A stretch of DNA of 12,742 bases from an uncultured Bacteroidales bacterium. Its GTDB lineage: Bacteria > Bacteroidota > Bacteroidia > Bacteroidales > Paludibacteraceae. Position numbers and translations under genes: made by a program. The stretch covers positions 1 through 12,742 of the forward strand of contig USNU01000010.1 of assembly GCA_900556095.1 (NCBI GenBank), read 5' to 3'. Below are positions 8,801-12,742 of the stretch, piece after piece (positions within the stretch are counted from its first letter, which is position 1; every line of letters starts with the position of its first letter). The notes under the pieces are model-generated. The model was not told the origin of the DNA. It was given only the letters and a program-made list of their open reading frames with translations, and did no database searches.

Positions 8801-9331
8801 TGCCGTTATGCTGAATTTCTGTCCTTGTTTGTTGATATCCGGTATGTTTTTTAATGAATTTGTATTTATTGTTTGTTTAGATAACGAGGTGGCAGTTTTT
8901 CGATTATTCCAACTTCCAGAACCGGTCTTTGCACTCTGAGTTCCAACCGTAACACTGACGGTCGCAGAGGTATTTTTATTATTATCAGCAACCCCTTCAA
9001 ATGTTATAGCAGTGATGGTAACTCCCGTAGTATTTGTAAATTCTATTGGAGTATTTTTCGCGAAAGATATTAGGTTCCATCCCGCTATTCTGCTATTATC
9101 GTTATAATTATATTGTTTCTGCCCTGTTGTAAGGGGAAAAAGAGAATGTGTTGTAGAGGCAGTTGAATAATCAATGACGCAAGTTTCTCCCCACGCCCCG
9201 CACAACAAAGCGAGTACGAAGAGGAGAATGACGGTACGGAGAGAATTAGCCAAGACGGATTGCCGAAGACGTGCGAAAACGTTTCGGATTGAAGAATGAG
9301 TTTCAGAATAACGAGTGTAGAGATGTTGCAT
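2828..9331 (-). CDS. Giant T9SS-secreted multidomain surface protein
   Basis: A 2167-residue protein. A signal peptide has a long n-region and a hydrophobic core at about residues 33-48. Approximate modules: an N-terminal beta-rich domain (50-190); an Ig-like domain (197-280, with TYQWQSSTD and TTYYHCIVSSG); a carbohydrate-binding-like module (300-395, FAVYYWD, IPANYTNIIFCRMNP); a second CBM-like module (397-497, WYVSGDFNNFD); InlB/Listeria-Bacteroides-type repeats (500-682 and 827-1004, e.g. VYEFAGWSDG and DINLYAEW); a beta-rich domain between them; a BID_2-like domain (1034-1097); an Ig/PKD-like domain (1110-1180, YSFQWYKNSKPIDG); and an alpha/beta region (about 1400-1604) that may be a class I amidotransferase-like fold. 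The region from about 1630 (LWSNPANWDNGRVP) is typical of T9SS adhesins. The last ~73 residues form a T9SS type A sorting domain (NGILRINNP, IYDAAGRL, GVYLIHING, ending RKVTR). It should cross the outer membrane and be attached or released. The ATG at 9331 is preferred over 9406, which lies at the promoter. Binding target and any enzymatic activity are unknown. Confidence 0.85.
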   Translation of the reverse strand: MQHLYTRYSETHSSIRNVFARLRQSVLANSLRTVILLFVLALLCGAWGETCVIDYSTASTTHSLFPLTTGQKQYNYNDNSRIAGWNLISFAKNTPIEFTNTTGVTITAITFEGVADNNKNTSATVSVTVGTQSAKTGSGSWNNRKTATSLSKQTINTNSLKNIPDINKQGQKFSITASYGLGLRITITYTPSSCTTPTITTQPVSATYSVGAPPTSLQIAATGEDTLTYQWQSSTDNTTFADITGETSAIYTPPTDKAGTTYYHCIVSSGSCSETSATATITIAADNTIYLNPNSNWLQDNARFAVYYWDASNTGWADMTRVSECEEVYMAQIPANYTNIIFCRMNPSSVGNNFDNGTVWNRTEDLTIGNSNLYELTEDNNNWSTGSWKTYTSIECINRWYVSGDFNNFDLTHPFTDNQVAITLAANTTYQFKIQHQVGNTYTWFGNSGTMTSTNCTDWNFGSLGQDDTNAKITTTIAGAYLFTMSVNPNGTPKLTVTYPAPHTITYQEGRPAEYDRLTTFGIPTSTTQVADGGALTLPDYTTIKIAAESGNITVYEFAGWSDGKTTYPANQTTIDNITFDLTLTATWQPVSFNIYYWDGQNEDNSQNKAINGLTPTTYTYASKDLLPTDAAAITNAAGKQGVVFKNWKVRDWSQTTFTLKDLDYTTPYHRYGDINLYAEWEEEVGCVVIFKAVAKVETSGNCSNMEANPGTVSVNNSTSVKEDAVKLNGDGYIELKPKTGKTFLAGDQLHVTFKNNNSSNKQMGFCIKKDDGKTITETRSEIPVKANSTAIDTYTLQEDDINKDGSIRIYRLSGDDRFYAIQVEQCPNVETVTATVLPGGGIIDEANATSLGYSKSVQSNGVIWYTITVAKGSHITLPTATFEGYKFESYQAQDASLTKYGAGAAIVLNENQTFIAQWLPLSTGKVKATLNLNGGTFKNQAEANLWQKEPGTTESYYILIDKGANLTLPELTPPAGKTFVCFTDQDNDTYYPSSPFPLPDNYDFVAQWCSYPVTLTWKGLNADNTFTINSTSTAPIPPSLQTNGLPADGIINYISDNEAIATISDDGTLITPYMAGTTTITAMFDGSGDYCPAEASYTLIVECSDPTPVIEANNMSLGCNTAITLCVKMKSTDGTNTNTDYPTTGYSFQWYKNSKPIDGATGSTYTVQTVGDYFVVVHQFCYVKSENTAHITSAEDAAVPEVVRLSPFLFYRPGHTYPAEQATRHLFAYKSASGNSKDCLLSAVHKRNDVRTEIDATDLTFLQTSDATDAQGRYTVTTSLNNIPTSLGWQAGDIIMVTLTPYDNCGKLSTAYADSIAIRIIDRPALAFIVSGADPNRPSRDKSDLKLHGDFIEGINRADIYTQTGRGADATDFTKELPLYAEIKQQFEAVPVNGYADFNILNYEPFDIIVLTDFVRTGIGSKGKTIVPVIDSLAKLVDYRPLLSLKAHMAKEEFPTWKDKGFTGNPAKPSSTQKDMTVLCLAHGIFEGLADYKGTAPTDDDYANKIIYDANGNIVVRITSKGGYDSNKALQGFKAVDAANFVNIAIISDGGSGSLVTCCERQANINARMLVLSVNADATSLITPIGQQAIIKGLEYLLQNDPIHVSDCSITFDNGGESKREGSGNNLWSNPANWDNGRVPLKEQNVQIAANCIVDKPNATASAIKIVQGNTLTINPTGALVANGKIWAIPSRNDKHNTQSVSDPRMITILSSETATGALIHTTDADEQLAATVQLYSKAYFEWVDGKRKKYWQYVGVPIQEAQVPQCFNGSYTWLWSEPDGWVRKADGTSLEQFRGYGLSTGVAENERVTYTLQGTLATAVNRDIPLTISNATEAYKGTNMIGNSWTAPIRIDKMIDTDFGTAPATVYIYNTGRDPESGPTAGDQTTTTAGQWMSIPVNVAKQSGYAGPKVIPAMQAFDVLTTTETSLYLDYDRLVRSNSTDINKPLYAPKRTAEKQGQVAMMHVTVADNRTHTSLYLLEDEAFSDRFDNGWEAEFMSGDGRSASLYAISPLGNMAVLALSDIDGTTLGFESGRENQYTFSFRYTGRMLYLNDIQQRKSTLITDWNTYTFLAGENDMPNRFYISSTPIEAQTPTNLADISVQNGILRINNPAGENLSIGIYDAAGRLCAISHTAEAMADIILPATQGVYLIHINGENTRIVRKVTR

Positions 9332-9403
9332 ATTGTGGTATATTTTAGATTTGCAGTTAAATGATGTATTTGGGGGCATAGGAGCCCAATTAGAAAATGT
9401 GTG

Positions 9404-9411
9404 CAAAGATA
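9404..9411 (-). promoter_or_regulatory. Probable -7 box of the giant T9SS protein operon
   Basis: TATCTTTG on the minus strand matches TAnnTTTG. The nearest TTG (9436-9438) is 24 bases upstream instead of 20, so the -33 element is weak or absent. The implied start near 9397 gives a leader of about 65 nt to the ATG at 9331 and argues against the upstream ATG at 9406. The leader holds a small GGGC/GCCC hairpin. Confidence 0.5.
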
Positions 9412-9520
9412 ATGCATATTTTAAGTATGGATGTGCAAAAATTGTTAGAAGTTGTATAAAAATACGATTTTGTGTTGTATAACGTATAATTATCCATATA
9501 ATTAAGCCATTATTTTTTTG

Positions 9521-9770
9521 TTGTTCTCCGCTAATTGGCGTTATTTTTTCTTGTTCTCCGCTAATTGCCGTTAATTAGACCATTAATTTTCTATTTCTCC
9601 ATAGTATTTTCTATTATGCTCTATTTCTCTAATATTCTCCATTTCTCCATATGATTGGCATTACAGAAAGCGGACGAAATACGGTGTACCGTTGCCATTA
9701 ATTTTCTATTCCTCCATTTCTCTATATTGTTCTCCGCTAATTGCCGTTAATTGAGCCATTAATTTTTTTT
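9521..9770 (+). repeat. Left cluster of 40-44 bp interspersed repeats
   Basis: This is the main content of the 460-bp AT-rich gap between the divergent genes. Copies in the same orientation start at 9521 (short, with GGCG for GCCG), 9551 (40 bases, TTAATTAGACC variant) and 9727 (44 bases, complete). The unit begins TTGTTCTCCGCTAATTGCCG and ends GCCATTAATTTT plus a T run. Between copies lie shorter related pieces, such as CTATTTCTCC blocks (9591-9660) and GCCATTAATTTTCTATT (9694-9710). A degenerate half-copy sits at about 9498-9519. No coding frame is seen here. Confidence 0.85.
9681..9693. promoter_or_regulatory. 13-bp near-palindrome, copy 1
   Basis: ACGGTGTACCGTT contains the arms ACGGT and ACCGT around GT. 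An identical 13-mer occurs at 11293-11305. This copy is 178 bases upstream of the ATPase -33 element, inside the repeat cluster. It is a possible protein-binding site or a fragment of the repeat family. Confidence 0.4.
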
Positions 9771-9870
9771 TCTGCTACAAAACGTTGTATATCAAAATCG
9801 GAGTTGCGGGATTCGATACGTATTTCCGCTATAAATTTATGGGATTTAGTACATAATTGGCAGAAAAGAT

Positions 9871-9901
9871 TTGGGGATTCCGTTGCTTTTTTGTAATTTT
9901 G
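9871..9901 (+). promoter_or_regulatory. Promoter of the DUF4143 ATPase gene
   Basis: TTG (9871-9873), 20 bases, then TAATTTTG (9894-9901), a full match to the Bacteroidota promoter pattern. The start would be near 9907, giving a very short leader before the ATG at 9922. The longest open frame begins exactly at this TTG, which is therefore a promoter element and not a start codon. Confidence 0.75.
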
Positions 9902-9921
9902 CAGTCTCAAATTCAGCAGTT

Positions 9922-11268
9922 ATGGATACAGAACGTACTTTCAGGCGGAAGATTTACGCCCAAATGCAGGAGTGGAAACAAACCAAAGATGGTTCTACTG
10001 CTTTGCTAATCAAGGGGGCTCGGCGAGTCGGCAAATCAACTATTGCCGAGGAGTTCGCCAAACATGAATACAAAAGTTACATCATTGTGGATTTTGCAGA
10101 CGCTCCAGCCGCACTATGGGAAGCGGTGGAGAATATCTCCGACAGAAACAACTTTTTTCTGCAACTCCAATTCATATATGGTGTGCGTTTGTATGAGCGG
10201 CAATCAGTAATTATTTTTGACGAGATACAGAAGTGCCCTAAGGTACGCGAAGCCATTAAGTACCTTGTCAAAGACCACCGGTATGACTATATCGAAACAG
10301 GTTCGCTGTTGAGCATCAAGAAACATACGAAAGATATTGTCATACCCAGCGAGGAAACCCGCTTGACTATGTACCCGATGGATTACGAGGAATTCAAGTG
10401 GGCACTGGATGATGAAGTTACCGTTCCTTTGTTGAAAGAGGCACTGGCTAATATGCAGGCGATGGGTGATGCGGTAACGCGCAAACTGATGCGGGATTTC
10501 CGGCTTTATATGCTGGTCGGCGGAATGCCGCAAGCGGTAAATACGTATCTTGATACGAACAACTTGGCAGAAGTGGACCAAAAGAAACGTGAAATCATCG
10601 AACTCTATTTGGATGATTTCTTGAAGATTGACCCTTCAGGCAAAATCTCGAAACTATTTAGTGCTATCCCTGCTCAGTTGACCGGCAATGCCTCTCGCTA
10701 TATGTCCACAGGTGTATTAGGGCGAAGCGAAGAACAGGAGACCATGGATGAATTTCTGCGTGATATGGAAGACAGTATGACCGTTAATTTTGCTCATCAT
10801 GTCAATCATCCTAATGTAGGGTTGCCCTTGCATACAGACTATGGACAATATAAACTCTATATGGGTGATACGGGCTTGTTCATCACATTGGCGTTTTGGG
10901 ACAAGAGTGTAACGGACAATGAAATCTATCGGAAATTATTGAGCGACAAACTCCCTGCAGATTTAGGCTATGTCTATGAGAATGTGGTGGCGCAAATGCT
11001 GGTGGCTGCAGGAAACCGCTTGTTTTACCACACTTGGCGGTCTGCTACATCAAACCACAACTATGAGGTGGACTTTCTCCTTTTCCGTGGGAGCAAACTA
11101 TGTCCGATAGAGGTAAAATCGTCAGGCTATAAGATGCACAAGTCGTTGGACGAGTTCTGCAAGAAGTTCTCGGCATATATCGGCAACCGGTATCTAATCT
11201 ATACCAAGGATTTGCACAAGGACGGAATGACCCAATTGGTTCCTGTCTATATGACGGGGCTACTATAA
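9922..11268 (+). CDS. ATP-binding protein with AAA_14 and DUF4143 domains
   Basis: A 448-residue protein of the AAA/DUF4143 family, abundant and multicopy in Bacteroidota and of unproven function. The N-terminal P-loop has Walker A GARRVGKST at 32-40 and Walker B VIIFDEIQ with Asp100-Glu101. ETGSLLSIKK and YPMDYEEFKWAL follow, both typical of the family. The C-terminal half has the PD-(D/E)XK-like arrangement EVDFLL (Asp384) then PIEVKSS (Glu397, Lys399), so the nuclease-fold signature residues look preserved. It ends LVPVYMTGLL. The length fits intact members. No signal peptide is present, so it should be cytoplasmic. The ATG at 9922 lies just after the promoter; the upstream frame contains the promoter itself. 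The gene has its own promoter and is followed after ~60 bases by that of the thioredoxin gene. Proposed roles for the family (defence, toxin-like, DNA-related) are not established. Confidence 0.9.
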   Translation: MDTERTFRRKIYAQMQEWKQTKDGSTALLIKGARRVGKSTIAEEFAKHEYKSYIIVDFADAPAALWEAVENISDRNNFFLQLQFIYGVRLYERQSVIIFDEIQKCPKVREAIKYLVKDHRYDYIETGSLLSIKKHTKDIVIPSEETRLTMYPMDYEEFKWALDDEVTVPLLKEALANMQAMGDAVTRKLMRDFRLYMLVGGMPQAVNTYLDTNNLAEVDQKKREIIELYLDDFLKIDPSGKISKLFSAIPAQLTGNASRYMSTGVLGRSEEQETMDEFLRDMEDSMTVNFAHHVNHPNVGLPLHTDYGQYKLYMGDTGLFITLAFWDKSVTDNEIYRKLLSDKLPADLGYVYENVVAQMLVAAGNRLFYHTWRSATSNHNYEVDFLLFRGSKLCPIEVKSSGYKMHKSLDEFCKKFSAYIGNRYLIYTKDLHKDGMTQLVPVYMTGLL

Positions 11269-11292
11269 AATCTCAAAAAAAGGAATATGTAA

Positions 11293-11305
11293 ACGGTGTA
11301 CCGTT
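11293..11305. promoter_or_regulatory. 13-bp near-palindrome, copy 2
   Basis: ACGGTGTACCGTT again, here with an extra A/T pair extending the dyad (AACGGT-GT-ACCGTT, 11292-11305). It lies 27 bases upstream of the thioredoxin -33 element, a suitable place for an activator or repressor. TTAATTAAGGC follows, resembling the interspersed repeat. Confidence 0.4.
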
Positions 11306-11332
11306 AATTAAGGCTATAATTATCTATATATA

Positions 11333-11363
11333 TTGCGGGGGTCGTATTTTTTTTGTAATTTTG
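11333..11363 (+). promoter_or_regulatory. Promoter of the thioredoxin gene
   Basis: TTG (11333-11335), 20 bases, then TAATTTTG (11356-11363). The sequence GTAATTTTGCAG is also found at the ATPase promoter. The start would be near 11370, about 25 nt before the coding region. The longer open frame starts on the -33 TTG, so it is not real there. Confidence 0.75.
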
Positions 11364-11395
11364 CAGCGGTATTTTTGTTTTATGTTTTTATGATT

Positions 11396-11830
11396 ATGGA
11401 GAGAAAAATACGTTTGTCGGCTGTAGTGGCGGTGCTGCTATGGTGTATTATGCCCGCTATGGCGGAGGATGTGGTCTATCTGACTACGGAACAGTTCAAG
11501 GCGCGAATCTTCGATTATACGAAAGAGAAAGAGTGGAAATACAAGGGGGACAAACCTTGTGTGATTGATTTTTATACCACGTGGTGCGGTCCATGCAAGC
11601 GGCTTGCCCCGATAATGGAAGAACTGAGCCAGCAGTACTGCGACCAAGTGGTGTTCTACAAAGCCGATACCGAGCGGGAACGCGAACTGGCATACGTGTT
11701 CCGGATATCGAGTATCCCGCAAGTGATGTACATCCCCGTGGAAGGCAAACCCGCATTGCTGAAAGGATTGTACCCGAAAGAGGAGATAGTGAAGATAATT
11801 GAGGATTTCCTGCTGGGGGGGAAACGTTAA
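11396..11830 (+). CDS. Periplasmic thioredoxin-fold protein
   Basis: A 144-residue protein with an N-terminal signal peptide (MERKIRLSAVVAVLLWCIMP, cleavage probably after AMA near residue 23) and one thioredoxin domain. The active site WCGPC is at residues 63-67 in the context IDFYTTWCGPCKRLAPIMEE, and the cis-proline loop SSIPQV has Pro108. The domain is full-length and ends IVKIIEDFLL. WCGPC together with export suggests a periplasmic disulfide reductase or oxidoreductase, as is common in Bacteroidota, but the partner is not visible. A second in-frame ATG at 11390 would add two residues (MIM); 11396 is preferred for the cleaner signal peptide. It is transcribed from its own promoter, in the same direction as the ATPase, and both lie between the two repeat clusters. 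A seven-G run (11815-11821) sits just before the stop. Confidence 0.9.
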   Translation: MERKIRLSAVVAVLLWCIMPAMAEDVVYLTTEQFKARIFDYTKEKEWKYKGDKPCVIDFYTTWCGPCKRLAPIMEELSQQYCDQVVFYKADTERERELAYVFRISSIPQVMYIPVEGKPALLKGLYPKEEIVKIIEDFLLGGKR

Positions 11831-11834
11831 TCTG

Positions 11835-11950
11835 TTGTTCTCCGCTAATTGCCGTTATTTTTTTGTTCTCCGTATAATTGCCGTTTTTTTGTTCTCCGCT
11901 AATTGCCGTTAATTGAGCCATTAATTTTTTTTGTTCTCCATATAATTCTC
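11835..11950 (+). repeat. Right cluster of 40-44 bp interspersed repeats
   Basis: Copies in the same orientation as the left cluster start at 11835 (22 bases), 11863 (variant CGTATAATTGCCG), 11889 (44 bases, complete) and 11931 (partial, TTGTTCTCCATATAATTCTC). The 11889-11932 copy is identical over 44 bases to 9727-9770. The cluster starts four bases past the thioredoxin stop and runs almost to the next promoter. Full copies end in a weak TTAAT/ATTAA dyad plus eight T, so they could also slow or end transcription of the gene before. Confidence 0.85.
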
Positions 11951-11957
11951 TGTTATA

Positions 11958-11988
11958 TTGTGTAATTCGCAAAAAAGCAGTACCTTTG
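11958..11988 (+). promoter_or_regulatory. Promoter of the potA-like gene
   Basis: TTG (11958-11960), 20 bases, then TACCTTTG (11981-11988). It starts at the edge of the right repeat cluster. A transcript from about 11995 would have a leader of roughly 125 nt before the ATG at 12121. Confidence 0.75.
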
Positions 11989-12012
11989 CGGCTGTTTTTG
12001 ATAGAAATAATA

Positions 12013-12070
12013 AACTTAATAATATAAGTTGGGGCATTCCAAACATAGAGTAAGTCCCCGTTCCTTTTTT
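12013..12070 (+). other. Structured leader of the potA-like gene, possible attenuator
   Basis: AACTTA (12013-12018) pairs with TAAGTT (12025-12030) around a 6-base loop. It is followed by GGGG (12031-12034) and CCCC (12056-12059), then a six-T run at 12065-12070. The second element is only four strong pairs, so an early-termination role is tentative. No known riboswitch class was recognised. Confidence 0.3.
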
Positions 12071-12120
12071 ATTTACCTTTTGCGCAGATATAGAAAAGCG
12101 CAGTTGTCTAAAGTACGCGG

Positions 12121-12742
12121 ATGCAAAAGTCTGACTTTATCATTGAGGTAAACCATGTCTCGAAACAGTTTGAGGATGGTAAGTTTGCCTTAGACGATGT
12201 GAGCCTTCAGGTTAAGAAAGGCGAGTTTGTAACAATCTTAGGTCCTTCGGGCTGCGGTAAGACCACTCTGCTGCGATGTATTGCAGGTTTTCAGGTGGCG
12301 ACGTCGGGAGATATTCTATTGAACGGCAAAGACGTAACGGATATGCCGCCGCACAAGCGCCCCGTGAATACGGTGTTTCAGAAGTATGCCTTGTTCCCCC
12401 ATTTGAATGTATTTGAGAATGTGGCTTTCGGTTTGAAACTGAAAGGTGTGGCGAAAGCCGAGATGGAGAAGCGCGTAAAGAAAGCGCTTAAGATGGTGAG
12501 TATGTCGGACTACGAGTATCGCGATGTGGATTCGTTGAGCGGCGGTCAGCAGCAGCGTGTAGCGATAGCGCGTGCTATCATCAACGAACCGGAAGTGCTG
12601 CTATTGGACGAACCGTTGGCGGCACTCGACCTGAAGATGCGCAAGGACATGCAGATGGAGTTGCGCGAGATGCACAAGAAACTGGGTATCACCTTTATCT
12701 ACGTAACCCACGACCAAGAAGAGGCGATGACGCTGACCGACC
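12121..12742 (+). CDS. potA: Polyamine ABC transporter ATP-binding protein (PotA-like), partial
   Basis: The first 207 codons of an ABC transporter ATPase, cut by the window edge. All nucleotide-binding motifs so far are present: Walker [10 protein letters not shown] (41-49), Q-loop [10 protein letters not shown] with Gln87, signature [14 protein letters not shown] starting at residue 139, Walker B LLLDEP with Asp163-Glu164, the D-loop LAALD and the switch histidine in [13 protein letters not shown] (His197). The wording of these motifs, such as [13 protein letters not shown] and [35 protein letters not shown], is closest to spermidine/putrescine importers (PotA). Related importers for iron or sugars (FbpC, MalK/UgpC) share much of it, and a C-terminal TOBE domain cannot be checked. 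As an importer component it would sit at the inner face of the cytoplasmic membrane, with permeases expected downstream. The ATG at 12121 begins the standard N-terminus ([15 protein letters not shown]). Confidence 0.85.
   Translation, partial: MQKSDFIIEVNHVSKQFEDGKFALDDVSLQVKKGEFVTILGPSGCGKTTLLRCIAGFQVATSGDILLNGKDVTDMPPHKRPVNTVFQKYALFPHLNVFENVAFGLKLKGVAKAEMEKRVKKALKMVSMSDYEYRDVDSLSGGQQQRVAIARAIINEPEVLLLDEPLAALDLKMRKDMQMELREMHKKLGITFIYVTHDQEEAMTLTD

Noticed and set aside
9332..9406. Upstream ATG (9406) as start of the giant protein
   Set aside because: It overlaps the -7 box at 9404-9411, so the codon would lie at or before the transcript start.
9521..11950. CRISPR array
   Set aside because: Copies are partly truncated, unevenly spaced (26 to over 170 bases) and AT-rich, with no uniform unique spacers and no cas genes.
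12071..12085. Second promoter in the potA leader (TACCTTTTG)
   Set aside because: The box has an extra T and there is no TTG 20 bases upstream.

Overview
The window looks like chromosome of a Bacteroidota organism, most likely order Bacteroidales. Three things point that way. Seven candidate promoters carry the Bacteroidota -7 box TAnnTTTG, six of them with TTG exactly 20 bases upstream. A 2167-residue surface protein ends in a type IX secretion (T9SS) type A sorting domain. A GH105-type pectin-degrading hydrolase and a DUF4143 ATPase, both common in this phylum, are also present. Genus cannot be fixed from sequence alone; a gut, rumen or oral Bacteroidales is a reasonable guess.

Left part (1-2200), all leftward. 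A promoter at 57-87 drives a gene beyond the left edge; its -7 box is the loop of a perfect 7-bp inverted repeat. Next is a secreted GH105-like hydrolase (141-1709) with its own promoter. Upstream of it lies what appears to be a broken second ATPase locus: a good promoter (2168-2198), three 33-bp tandem repeats (2076-2165) in the leader, and then only a ~62-codon C-terminal tail without a start (1863-2051). This suggests an internal deletion.

Middle (2300-9412), leftward operon. A giant multidomain T9SS-secreted protein (2828-9331: Ig-like, carbohydrate-binding-like and InlB-type modules, a possible amidotransferase-like fold, sorting domain) is followed after 25 bp by a small secreted protein with a C-terminal membrane helix and basic tail (2404-2802). 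A strong intrinsic terminator follows (2308-2347). Both products should reach the envelope.

Right part (9412-12742), rightward. An AT-rich gap filled with a 40-44 bp interspersed repeat precedes an intact DUF4143/AAA ATPase (9922-11268) and a periplasmic thioredoxin (11396-11830). The same repeat family reappears after the thioredoxin gene, with one 44-bp copy identical on both sides. The last gene is a PotA-like ABC transporter ATPase (12121 to beyond the right edge), with a ~125-nt leader.

The most unusual material is non-coding: the two repeat families linked to ATPase loci, the shared 13-bp near-palindrome upstream of the ATPase and thioredoxin promoters, and the uniform promoter architecture. 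The predicted promoters also move several apparent starts inward: the longest open frames of the hydrolase, giant protein, ATPase and thioredoxin begin at or upstream of their own promoter elements.
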